The notes beneath the pieces were generated by a model. The model saw only the letters and a list, made by a program, of their open reading frames with translations, made no database searches and was not told the DNA's origin. A program made the position numbers and the translations under genes. Below are positions 23,981 through 31,597 of a stretch of 64,000 nucleotides of DNA, in pieces. Within the stretch, counting starts at the first letter, position 1. Each line of letters starts with the position of its first letter. The DNA lies in NCBI RefSeq assembly GCF_009765355.1, contig NZ_VTHK01000017.1, positions 62,001 to 126,000 of the forward strand, given 5' to 3'. The DNA comes from Amycolatopsis anabasis (lineage in GTDB: Bacteria > Actinomycetota > Actinomycetes > Mycobacteriales > Pseudonocardiaceae).

Positions 23981-24766
23981 ATGACCAATATCGTTGTCCT
24001 GGTCAAGCAGGTGCCGGACACCTATTCGGAGCGGAAGCTCTCCGACGGTGACTACACGCTTGACCGCGAATCCGCCGACGCCGTGCTCGACGAGATCAAC
24101 GAGCGCGCGGTGGAGGAGGCCCTGAAGATCAAGGAAGCCGGCGAAGGCGAGGTCACCGTGGTCTCGGTGGGCCCGGACCGGGCGACCGACGCCATCCGCA
24201 AGGCGCTGTCGATGGGCGCCGACAAGGCCATCCACGTCTCCGACGAGACCCTGCACGGCTCCGACCTGATCGCCACCGCCAAGGTGCTGGCCGCCGCGAT
24301 CGGCAAGGTCGAGGGCTACGACCTGGTCATCGCCGGTAACGAGGCCTCCGACGGCCGCGGTGGCGCGGTGCCCGCGATCCTCGCCGAGCTGCTCGGCCTG
24401 CCGCAGCTGACCCACGTGCGCGCGCTGACGGTCGAGGGCTCCACCGTCAAGGGCGACCGCGAGACCGAGGACGGCATCACCCACCTCGAGGCGAACCTGC
24501 CGGCCGTGGTCAGCGTTTCCGAGAAGATCAACGAGCCGCGCTACCCGTCCTTCAAGGGGATCATGGCGGCCAAGAAGAAGCCGGTCGAGACCCTGACCAT
24601 CGCCGACCTCGGCGTGGACGCGGGCGAGGTCGGCCTCGCCAACGCCTGGGTGTCCGTGGCCGAGGCGGCCCCGAAGCCGCCGCGCCAGGCCGGTCAGCGG
24701 GTCGAGGACGAGGGCGACGGCGGCGCCAAGGTCGCCGAGTACCTGGTCGGCCAGAAACTCATCTGA
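23981..24766 (+). CDS. etfB: Electron transfer flavoprotein beta subunit
   Basis: 261 residues, the normal EtfB size. It shows IVVLVKQVPDTYSERKLSDG at the start, the AMP/adenine-binding region around VVSVGPDRATDAIRKALSMG and DLVIAGNEASDGRGGAVPA. With EtfA it forms the heterodimer that passes electrons from acyl-CoA dehydrogenases to the respiratory chain. It is 28 bp upstream of etfA, the same order as Rv3029c-Rv3028c (fixA-fixB). Confidence 0.97.
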   Translation: MTNIVVLVKQVPDTYSERKLSDGDYTLDRESADAVLDEINERAVEEALKIKEAGEGEVTVVSVGPDRATDAIRKALSMGADKAIHVSDETLHGSDLIATAKVLAAAIGKVEGYDLVIAGNEASDGRGGAVPAILAELLGLPQLTHVRALTVEGSTVKGDRETEDGITHLEANLPAVVSVSEKINEPRYPSFKGIMAAKKKPVETLTIADLGVDAGEVGLANAWVSVAEAAPKPPRQAGQRVEDEGDGGAKVAEYLVGQKLI

Positions 24767-24794
24767 GACAAGCGAGCGAGGAGGAAACAGACAG

Positions 24795-25754
24795 ATGGCT
24801 GAAGTACTGGTCCTCGTCGACCACGTCGACGGTGAGGTCAAGAAGGTCACCCTCGAGCTGCTGACCGCGGCGCGCGCCCTGGGCGAGCCGTCGGCGGTCG
24901 TGGTGGGCGCCCCCGGCACGGCGGGCAAGGTGAAGGAGTCGCTGGCGGCCTACGGCGCGGCGAAGGTCTACGTCGCCGAATCCGAGGACGCCGGGAACTA
25001 CCTGGTGACCCCGAAGGTCGACGCGCTGGCCAAGCTGGTGGAGCAGGCGTCCCCGGCCGCGGTCCTGGTCGCCGCGTCCTCGGAGGGCAAGGAGGTGTCC
25101 GGCCGCCTGGCGGTGCGGATCGGCTCCGGTCTGCTCTACGACGCGGTGGGCGTCAACGCCGACGGCACGGTCGAGCAGTCGATCTTCGGTGGCGCGTATT
25201 CGGTCAGGTCCAAGGCGGCCAAGGGCACCCCGGTCATCTCGGTGCGCCCGGGCGGCGTCGAGGCCGAACCGGCCGAGGGCGCGGCGGCCGAGGAGGCCGT
25301 GGAACTGCCCGCGGTGGACGCGGCGAAGTCGGCCAAGATCACCGGTGTGGAGCCGATCGTGGGCGGCGACCGTCCGGAACTGACCGAGGCGTCGGTCGTC
25401 GTCTCCGGTGGCCGCGGTGTCGGTTCGGCCGAGAAGTTCGACGTGGTCGAGAAGCTGGCCGACGCGCTCGGCGCGGCGGTGGGCGCTTCGCGCGCCGCGG
25501 TCGACTCCGGCTACTACCCGGCGCAGTTCCAGGTGGGACAGACCGGTAAGACGGTGTCGCCGCAGCTGTACATCGCGCTCGGCATCTCCGGTGCGATCCA
25601 GCACCGCGCCGGGATGCAGACGTCGAAGACCATCGTCGCGGTGAACAAGGACCCGGAGGCGCCGATCTTCGAGATCGCCGACTTCGGTGTGGTCGGCGAT
25701 CTGTTCAACGTCGCGCCGCAGCTGACCGAAGAGGTCGCCAAGCGCAAGGGCTGA
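24795..25754 (+). CDS. etfA: Electron transfer flavoprotein alpha subunit
   Basis: 319 residues. The N-terminal domain starts EVLVLVDHVDGEVKKVTLEL. The FAD-binding C-terminal domain includes VSGGRGVGSAEKFDVVEKLA, SRAAVDSGYYPAQFQVGQTG and YIALGISGAIQHRAGMQ, the strongly conserved EtfA signature. GAGGAGG lies about nine bases upstream of the ATG. A terminator follows at 25774. It works with EtfB in fatty-acid and amino-acid oxidation. Confidence 0.97.
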   Translation: MAEVLVLVDHVDGEVKKVTLELLTAARALGEPSAVVVGAPGTAGKVKESLAAYGAAKVYVAESEDAGNYLVTPKVDALAKLVEQASPAAVLVAASSEGKEVSGRLAVRIGSGLLYDAVGVNADGTVEQSIFGGAYSVRSKAAKGTPVISVRPGGVEAEPAEGAAAEEAVELPAVDAAKSAKITGVEPIVGGDRPELTEASVVVSGGRGVGSAEKFDVVEKLADALGAAVGASRAAVDSGYYPAQFQVGQTGKTVSPQLYIALGISGAIQHRAGMQTSKTIVAVNKDPEAPIFEIADFGVVGDLFNVAPQLTEEVAKRKG

Positions 25755-25773
25755 CGTCGAAACTCGACCAATC

Positions 25774-25805
25774 GGGGCGGTTCCCTTGAGGGGCCGCCCC
25801 GTTTT
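25774..25805 (+). terminator. Terminator after etfBA
   Basis: GGGGCGG pairs with CCGCCCC around a 13-base loop, followed by GTTTTCG, 19 bp after the etfA stop. Confidence 0.75.
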
Positions 25806-25909
25806 CGTTACCTTAAGGGAACCTGAGAACCCGCTATTAACTGAACGTGCACCAAGCGGTCATCGGATGACTCTCTCCACGGTTTCTTCGCGGCAGGTAC
25901 ACCTAGGAC

Positions 25910-26692
25910 ATGACGCGGTCACAGCTACTCGTCAGCACTGATCAGGCGGGTGTCGAGCTCCCGGCGGACGCGCCCCGCTATTCCCTGCTCGTCGCCAATG
26001 ACAACGACGAGGTGCTTGCCGCGCAGCGGCTCAGGCACCAGGTATTCGCCGAGGAAATGGGCGCGACGCTCAATTCGCTCGCACATGGACTGGACGTCGA
26101 CTACTTCGACGAATTCTGCGACCACCTGGTCGTACGGGACGACAACACCGACGAGATCGTGGGCACCTACCGGATGCTGCCGCCCGAGCGCGCGGTGCGG
26201 GCGGGCCGGTTGTACTCGGACACCGAATTCGACCTGACGGCCATCGCTGGGCTGCGCGGCTCATTGGTCGAGACCGGACGCTCCTGTGTGCACCCCGAGC
26301 ACCGCACCGGTGCGGTGGTGAGCCTGGTGTGGGCCGGGATCGCGCGCTACATGTTGTTGTCCGGGCACAGGTACCTCGCCGGGTGCGCTTCGGTTCCGTT
26401 GACGGATGGGGGAAGTTACGCCGCCGGTGTGTGGGATGTGGTGCGCGCCAAGCACTACGCGCCCGAGTCCGCTCGGGTGAAACCGTTGCACCCGTGGCAG
26501 GACGAGGGCGTCGCCCGTCCGGCGCGGTCGGTGCTGCCGCCGTTGCTGAAGGGCTACGTGCGGCTCGGCGCCACGGTCGGCGGCCCGCCCGCGCACGACC
26601 CGGACTTCGGTGTCGCGGATTTCTTCATGCTGCTGGATCTGCACCAGGTCGACGAGCGCTACCTGAAGTTCTTCCTCGGGGTCCAGGTATGA
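25910..26692 (+). CDS. OlsB-like GNAT acyltransferase (ornithine/amino-acid N-acyltransferase)
   Basis: 260 residues of the Acetyltransf_5/hemolysin-like GNAT group. LAAQRLRHQVFAEEMGA and YFDEFCDHLVVRDDNTDEIV are followed by VETGRSCVHPEHRTGAVVSL and the YLAGCASVPLTDG region. OlsB transfers a 3-hydroxyacyl chain from acyl-ACP to the alpha-amino group of ornithine, the first step of ornithine-lipid synthesis. The next gene, overlapping by four bases, is a PlsC-type acyltransferase as expected for OlsA. The same pair sits at this position in mycobacteria (Rv3027c-Rv3026c). The ornithine assignment is inference; other N-acyl amino acid products are possible. Confidence 0.78.
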   Translation: MTRSQLLVSTDQAGVELPADAPRYSLLVANDNDEVLAAQRLRHQVFAEEMGATLNSLAHGLDVDYFDEFCDHLVVRDDNTDEIVGTYRMLPPERAVRAGRLYSDTEFDLTAIAGLRGSLVETGRSCVHPEHRTGAVVSLVWAGIARYMLLSGHRYLAGCASVPLTDGGSYAAGVWDVVRAKHYAPESARVKPLHPWQDEGVARPARSVLPPLLKGYVRLGATVGGPPAHDPDFGVADFFMLLDLHQVDERYLKFFLGVQV

Positions 26693-27576
26693 GCCACGCG
26701 TGGATGCCCGCGTCGCCCTGCGGCGACGGGTGTTTGACGCCGGGTGCGCCCACGGTCGGTTTCGCCCGGCGGGCCATGCGGTTCGCCGTGGCGATCGGAG
26801 TGGTCATCGCGGCGCTGCTGGTGTCGCCGGTGCTGTTCCTGCTGCGCGGCGGCGCGCGGGAATGGGTGGTGCGCACGCTGTTCCGCGCGGTGCTGCACGC
26901 GTTCGGCGTGCGGCTGGTGGTGCACGGCGAATTCCCCGAACCCGGTCGTGGCGCGCTCGTGGTGAACAACCACATCTCGTGGCTGGACATCGTGGCGATC
27001 AACGCGGTGCGGCCGATGCGCGCGCTGGCCAAGAAGGAGATCCGGAGCTGGCCGGTGCTCGGCGTGCTGGTTTCCCGCGCGGGCAGCATCTTCCTGGACC
27101 GGGAACGGCTGTCCACCCTGCCCGCGACGATGACCGAACTCGCCGAGGCGATGCGCGGCGGGTCGATGGTCAACGCGACGCCGGAGGGCACCACGTGGTG
27201 CGGTCTGGCGTCCGGCCGGTTCCGGACGGCGGTGTTCCAGGCGGCGATCGACGGTGGCGTACCGGTGCGGCCGGTCGCGCTGCGGTACCGGCTTTCCGAC
27301 GGCCGGGAGACCACGCAACCCGCGTTCATCGGACCGGAGACGCTGATCGCCTCGCTGCGCCGGGTCGCCCGGCTCCGCGGGCTGGTGCTGGAAATGTTCG
27401 TGTGCCCGGAAATCGCGCCCGGCCGTGCGGAGAACCGCCGCGAACTCGCCGCCGTCGCCCAGGCCGCCGTGCATTCCGCGCTCGGCACCGTCCGGATCCC
27501 CGCCCAGGCCCGCCGCCGGGCACCGGCGCCGCGTCCGGTCATCGAATCGCCCGCCCCGAAACGCGAACTCGCCTGA
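26689..27576 (+). CDS. PlsC/OlsA-like 1-acyl-glycerol-phosphate or lyso-ornithine-lipid acyltransferase
   Basis: 295 residues. A membrane segment (about residues 30-55) precedes the acyltransferase motif I NNHISWLDIVAI (HX4D) and motif III-like EGTTWCGLASGRFRTAVFQA. The C-terminus is a Pro/Arg-rich tail. It acylates a lyso-lipid with acyl-ACP or acyl-CoA at the inner membrane leaflet. The ATGA overlap with the OlsB-like gene suggests it supplies the second acyl chain of an amino-acid lipid. The last codons (KRELA) and stop are part of the first unit of a 21-bp tandem repeat (27557-27577), so repeat spread may have set the present C-terminus. Confidence 0.85.
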   Translation: MSHAWMPASPCGDGCLTPGAPTVGFARRAMRFAVAIGVVIAALLVSPVLFLLRGGAREWVVRTLFRAVLHAFGVRLVVHGEFPEPGRGALVVNNHISWLDIVAINAVRPMRALAKKEIRSWPVLGVLVSRAGSIFLDRERLSTLPATMTELAEAMRGGSMVNATPEGTTWCGLASGRFRTAVFQAAIDGGVPVRPVALRYRLSDGRETTQPAFIGPETLIASLRRVARLRGLVLEMFVCPEIAPGRAENRRELAAVAQAAVHSALGTVRIPAQARRRAPAPRPVIESPAPKRELA

Positions 27577-27660
27577 CCGAACGTCGAACTCGGGCGCGCG
27601 AACGGGTAACTCGCGTGCCTGAGCGTGTAACTCGCGTGCCCGAGTGTGCGACTCGCGCGG
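27557..27660 (+). repeat. 21-bp tandem repeat array (5 units)
   Basis: Units start at 27557, 27578, 27599, 27620 and 27641. Unit 3 begins CGAACGGGTAACTCGCGTGC and unit 4 begins TGAGCGTGTAACTCGCGTGC. The first unit encodes the last residues of the upstream acyltransferase and contains its TGA. Same family as 2161-2221, 2348-2428 and 40766-40846. Confidence 0.85.
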
Positions 27661-27664
27661 CTTG

Positions 27665-27684
27665 ACCTCCAGCGCGCTGGAGGT
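27665..27684. promoter_or_regulatory. 20-bp perfect palindrome, MerR-type operator candidate upstream of MFS gene
   Basis: ACCTCCAGCGCGCTGGAGGT, preceded by CTTG so that TTGACC forms a -35-like hexamer. MerR-family regulators (SoxR and drug-sensing relatives) bind CCTC-N-GAGG palindromes placed in the spacer of such promoters. It lies 14 bp before the MFS ATG. No merR gene is in the window. Confidence 0.55.
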
Positions 27685-27698
27685 TGTTCGCTTCGATC

Positions 27699-29060
27699 AT
27701 GGCAACCGAGGCGGCGGCGCGGCCGCGTGTCCTGTGGACACCCGCGCATCGGACGACCACGGCGGCGATCCTGCTCGTGGTCACGCTCATCGCGTTCGAG
27801 AACATGGGGGTCGCGACCGCGATGCCCACCATGGTCTCCGCCTTGCACGGGCAGGCGCTGTACTCCTGGCCGTTCACCGCGTTCCTGGTTGCCAGCGTGG
27901 TGGCCACCGTGCTCTCCGGGCGGCTCGGCGACCGCCGGGGTCCCGCGCCCGCCCTGGTCCTCGGGCCCGCGCTGTTCCTCGGCGGCCTGCTGGTCGCCGG
28001 ATTCGCCCACGACATGGCCCTGCTGCTGCTCGGCCGGGTCCTGCAGGGCCTCGGCTCGGGCGTGCTCCTGGTGGCCGTCTCGCTGCTGATCGCGCTCGTG
28101 TTCACCGATCGGGAACGGCCGGTGATCTACGCCGCGAACGCCGCCGCGTGGGTGCTGCCCGCGGTGGTCGGCCCGTCGGTGGCCGGGGTGGTCACCGAGC
28201 GGATCGGCTGGCGGTGGGTCTTCCTCGGCCTCACCCCGCTCGTCCTGCTCGGTCTCGGGCTGCTGGTCACCGTGATCCGGCGGCTGGACCGGCACGTGCC
28301 CGGCGGTGACCGGCAGCGGCGGGCGAGTGTCGTCGCCGCGGTCGCCGCCGCGGCCGGGGTCGCCGCGCTGACCTGGGCGGCGCAGCACCCGTCCGGGCTC
28401 GCCCTCGGGTACGGCGCGGCGGGGCTGGCCGCCCTCGCGTTCGCGCTGCGGCGGCTGCTGCCGCCCGGGACCCTCACCGCCCGGCCCGGGCTGCCCACGG
28501 TGGTCGCCTCGCGGGCGCTGATCGGCGGCGCGTTCGCCGGGATGGAGGCGTACCTGCCGCTCACCATGAGCACCGTGCACGGCTATTCCCCGGCCGCCGC
28601 CGGGCTGCCGCTGACGGTCACCGCGCTCGGCTGGTCGGCGGGTTCGGCGGTGCAGGGGCGGTACCCGGACTGGTCGCGCGAGGCGTCGCTGCGGCTGGGG
28701 TTCGCGCTGGTGGCCGCGGGCCTGGCGATCTTCGCGTTCGTCTCGCAGCCGTGGTTCCCCGGCTGGGCCGCGTTCGCGGCCTGCGCGATCGGCGGCGCCG
28801 GGATGGGCATCGCGATGCCCGCGATCTCGGTGCTGCTGCTGCGGTTCTCGCCGGAAGCCGAACGCGGTTTCAACACCTCGGCCATGCAGCTCGGCGACTG
28901 GGTGGGCTCCGCGTTGACCGTCGGTTTCGGCGGAGTGCTGCTCGGCGTCCTGGCCTCGGCGCGGCACCCGTCGGCCGCGATCGCCGTGCTCGGCGCGGTG
29001 CTGGCGGCCATCGCGCTGACCGGGGTGCGGGTGACCGGGCGGTGGCCGTCGAGGGTATGA
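27699..29060 (+). CDS. MFS efflux transporter (14-TM-like or DHA type)
   Basis: 453 residues, hydrophobic throughout, with motif A as SGRLGDRRGPAPALVLG and motif C-like LLIALVFTDRERPVIYAANA nearby. Twelve to fourteen helices can be counted. The start FENMGVATAMPTMVSALHG resembles the first helix of multidrug MFS exporters. The ATG at 27699 is close behind a perfect palindrome at 27665-27684, so the message may be nearly leaderless and controlled by a MerR-type activator. The substrate is unknown. The next gene, iscS, has its own leaderless-type promoter and is not functionally linked. Confidence 0.88.
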   Translation: MATEAAARPRVLWTPAHRTTTAAILLVVTLIAFENMGVATAMPTMVSALHGQALYSWPFTAFLVASVVATVLSGRLGDRRGPAPALVLGPALFLGGLLVAGFAHDMALLLLGRVLQGLGSGVLLVAVSLLIALVFTDRERPVIYAANAAAWVLPAVVGPSVAGVVTERIGWRWVFLGLTPLVLLGLGLLVTVIRRLDRHVPGGDRQRRASVVAAVAAAAGVAALTWAAQHPSGLALGYGAAGLAALAFALRRLLPPGTLTARPGLPTVVASRALIGGAFAGMEAYLPLTMSTVHGYSPAAAGLPLTVTALGWSAGSAVQGRYPDWSREASLRLGFALVAAGLAIFAFVSQPWFPGWAAFAACAIGGAGMGIAMPAISVLLLRFSPEAERGFNTSAMQLGDWVGSALTVGFGGVLLGVLASARHPSAAIAVLGAVLAAIALTGVRVTGRWPSRV

Positions 29061-29095
29061 GGTCACCTTCGGTGAGGCGCTACCCTGGATAGGCG

Positions 29096-30319
29096 ATGAC
29101 CTATCTCGACCACGCGGCGACGACCCCCATGTTGCCGGAAGCCATAGCGGCGATGAGCGAGGCGCTGTCCACCGTGGGCAACGCCTCCTCGCTGCATTCC
29201 TCCGGCCGCCGGGCCCGGCGGGTCGTGGAGGAGGCGCGCGAGGTGCTCGCCGAGGCGCTGGGCGCCCGGCCGTCCGAGGTCATCTTCACCGCCGGGGGAA
29301 CCGAAAGCGACAACCTCGCGGTCAAGGGCATCTTCTGGGCCCGCAACGGCGCCGATCGGAAGCGCCGCCGGGTGCTGGCGAGTTCGGTCGAGCACCACGC
29401 CGTGCTCGACGCGGTGCAGTGGCTGGCCGATCACGCGGGCGCCGAGATCACCTGGCTCGACGTGGATTCGCACGGCCGGGTGGAGCCGGAGACCCTGCGC
29501 AAGGCGATCGGCGACGAGCCGGACGATGTGGCTTTGGTCACGATCATGTGGGCCAACAACGAGGTCGGCACGGTCAACCCGCTGCCCGAACTCGCCGCGA
29601 TCTGCGCCGAGCACGGCATCCCGCTGCACACCGACGCGGTGCAGGCCGTCGGCGCGATCCCGGTGGACTTCGCGGCCAGCGGCGCGAGCGCGCTCACGCT
29701 CTCCGGGCACAAGCTCGGCGGGCCGTACGGCATCGGCGCGCTGCTGCTCGCCCGGGACACCCCGTGCGAGCCGCTGCTGCACGGCGGCGGGCAGGAACGG
29801 GACGTGCGCTCGGGCACCCTGGACGTGCCCGCGATCCACGCGTTCGCCACCGCCGTGCGCGCCGCGATCGGCGCGCTCGACCCGCAGGCCGCCGAGATCG
29901 CCGGGCTGCGCGACCGGCTGATCGCCGCGGTGCTGCGCGAGGTGCCGGACGCGGTGCTCAACGGGGCCCGGCCGGACGAAGGCCGGTTGCCCGGCAACGC
30001 GCATTTCACGTTCCCGGGCTGCGCGGGGGACAGCCTGCTGATGCTGCTGGACGCCAAGGGCATCGAATGCTCGACCGGTTCCGCGTGCACCGCGGGCGTC
30101 GCCGAGCCCAGCCACGTGCTGCTGGCGATGGGCGCCGACGCGGCGTCGGCGCGGGGCTCGCTGCGGTTCTCGCTGGGCCACACGTCCACTCAGGACGATG
30201 TGGACGCGCTGGCCCGGGAGATCGGTTTCGTGGTGGCCCGGGCGCGGCAGGCGGGGCTGAGCGGCATGCGGAAACAGCCGGCGGAAAAGCGGACGAACGA
30301 GAAGAAGGCGGGGGTGTAG
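29096..30319 (+). CDS. iscS: Cysteine desulfurase
   Basis: 407 residues. N-terminal TYLDHAATTPMLPEAIAAM, PLP-binding Lys 206 in TLSGHKLGGPYGIGALLLA and the persulfide-forming Cys 331 in CSTGSACTAGVAEPS identify a class I (IscS/NifS) enzyme. It moves sulfur from cysteine to acceptors; the adjacent mnmA, 4 bp downstream, uses such sulfur for tRNA 2-thiouridine. The order iscS-mnmA is the same as Rv3025c-Rv3024c. TACCCT lies ten bases before the ATG and there is no SD, which fits a leaderless message. Confidence 0.96.
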   Translation: MTYLDHAATTPMLPEAIAAMSEALSTVGNASSLHSSGRRARRVVEEAREVLAEALGARPSEVIFTAGGTESDNLAVKGIFWARNGADRKRRRVLASSVEHHAVLDAVQWLADHAGAEITWLDVDSHGRVEPETLRKAIGDEPDDVALVTIMWANNEVGTVNPLPELAAICAEHGIPLHTDAVQAVGAIPVDFAASGASALTLSGHKLGGPYGIGALLLARDTPCEPLLHGGGQERDVRSGTLDVPAIHAFATAVRAAIGALDPQAAEIAGLRDRLIAAVLREVPDAVLNGARPDEGRLPGNAHFTFPGCAGDSLLMLLDAKGIECSTGSACTAGVAEPSHVLLAMGADAASARGSLRFSLGHTSTQDDVDALAREIGFVVARARQAGLSGMRKQPAEKRTNEKKAGV

Positions 30320-30323
30320 CGCC

Positions 30324-31412
30324 ATGCGCGTACTGGCCGCCATGAGCGGGGGCGTGGATTCGGCGGTGGCCGCCGCGCGGGCGGTGGACGCCGGGCACGA
30401 CGTGGTCGGTGTCCACCTGGCGCTGTCCGCCAAACCGGGCACGCTGCGCACCGGCGCGCGGGGCTGCTGCACGATCGAGGATTCGCACGACGCCCGGCGG
30501 GCCGCGGACATCCTCGGCATCCCGTTCTACGTCTGGGATTTCGCCGAGCGGTTCACCGAGGAGGTCATCGAGACCTTCGTCGGCGAGTACGCCGCCGGGC
30601 GCACCCCGAACCCGTGCGTCACCTGCAACGAGAAGATCAAGTTCGAGGCGCTGCTGGACAAGGCGATGGCGCTGGGCTTCGACGCGGTCGCCACCGGGCA
30701 CTACGCGCGACTGTCCGTTGTGGACGGTGTGCCGGAGCTGCGGCGCAGTGCGGACGAGGGCAAGGACCAGTCGTACGTGCTCGCCTCGCTGACCCCGGAG
30801 CAGCTGCGGCACTCGTTCTTCCCGCTCGGCGATTCCTGGAAGACCGACGTCCGCGCCGAGGCCGAGCGGCGCGGGCTGGCCGTGGCGCGCAAGCCGGACA
30901 GCCACGACATCTGCTTCATCCCGGACGGCGACACGCGCAAGTTCCTGGAGAAGCGGCTCGGCGAGCGGCCGGGGGAACTGGTCGACGCCGAGACCGGGGC
31001 CGTGCTCGGCCGCCACACCGGCGTGCACGGGTTCACCGTCGGCCAGCGCAAGGGCCTGGGCATCGAGGCGCCCGCGCCGGACGGGCGGCCGCGGTACGTG
31101 CTGTCGCTGGAACCGGTTTCCGGCACGGTCAAGGTCGGCTCGGCCGATCACCTCGGGGTCCGCGAGATCCGGGCCGACCGCCCGATCTGGCCGAGCGAAC
31201 GCCCGCTGGACGGGCCGACCGAATGCGTGGCCCAGGTCCGCGCGCACGGCGGCACGGTCGAGGCGGTGGCCGAGGTGACCGGCGACGAGGTGACCGTCTC
31301 GCTGCGCGAACCGCTGCGCGGGGTCGCCCCGGGCCAGGTCGTCGTCCTCTACCGCCCGGACCCCGAAGGCGATCTGGTGCTGGGCAGCGCGAAGATCTCC
31401 GCCACCGCTTGA
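30324..31412 (+). CDS. mnmA: tRNA-specific 2-thiouridylase MnmA
   Basis: 362 residues. The PP-loop MSGGVDSAVAAARAVDAGHD is at the start, the catalytic nucleophile Cys 98 is in NPCVTCNEKIKFEALL and the second active Cys 197 in DSHDICFIPDGD. The C-terminal beta domain (FTVGQRKGLGIEAPAPDG) completes the family pattern. It activates U34 of Lys/Glu/Gln tRNAs with ATP and inserts sulfur received from IscS encoded just upstream. A hairpin follows the gene. Confidence 0.96.
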   Translation: MRVLAAMSGGVDSAVAAARAVDAGHDVVGVHLALSAKPGTLRTGARGCCTIEDSHDARRAADILGIPFYVWDFAERFTEEVIETFVGEYAAGRTPNPCVTCNEKIKFEALLDKAMALGFDAVATGHYARLSVVDGVPELRRSADEGKDQSYVLASLTPEQLRHSFFPLGDSWKTDVRAEAERRGLAVARKPDSHDICFIPDGDTRKFLEKRLGERPGELVDAETGAVLGRHTGVHGFTVGQRKGLGIEAPAPDGRPRYVLSLEPVSGTVKVGSADHLGVREIRADRPIWPSERPLDGPTECVAQVRAHGGTVEAVAEVTGDEVTVSLREPLRGVAPGQVVVLYRPDPEGDLVLGSAKISATA

Positions 31413-31420
31413 CCCGCCGA

Positions 31421-31448
31421 CACCCGAAAGTGCGCGCGCTTTCGGGTG
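31421..31448. terminator. Hairpin after mnmA
   Basis: CACCCGAAAG pairs with CTTTCGGGTG around TGCGCGCG, 8 bp after the mnmA stop. There is no T-run. Confidence 0.65.
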
Positions 31449-31597
31449 CTCGGCGGCGCTTTCCCACCGAAGTGCCGCCCCGCGCATGCCGGATGGGGGT
31501 TGGCAAGCGGTCACCGACCTCGCGAACGCACATCCGGCACCCGGGCGCGGCTAATCTTGATCTCGCCCACGCGGCGCCGAGGCCAGGAGGTCCAGAG

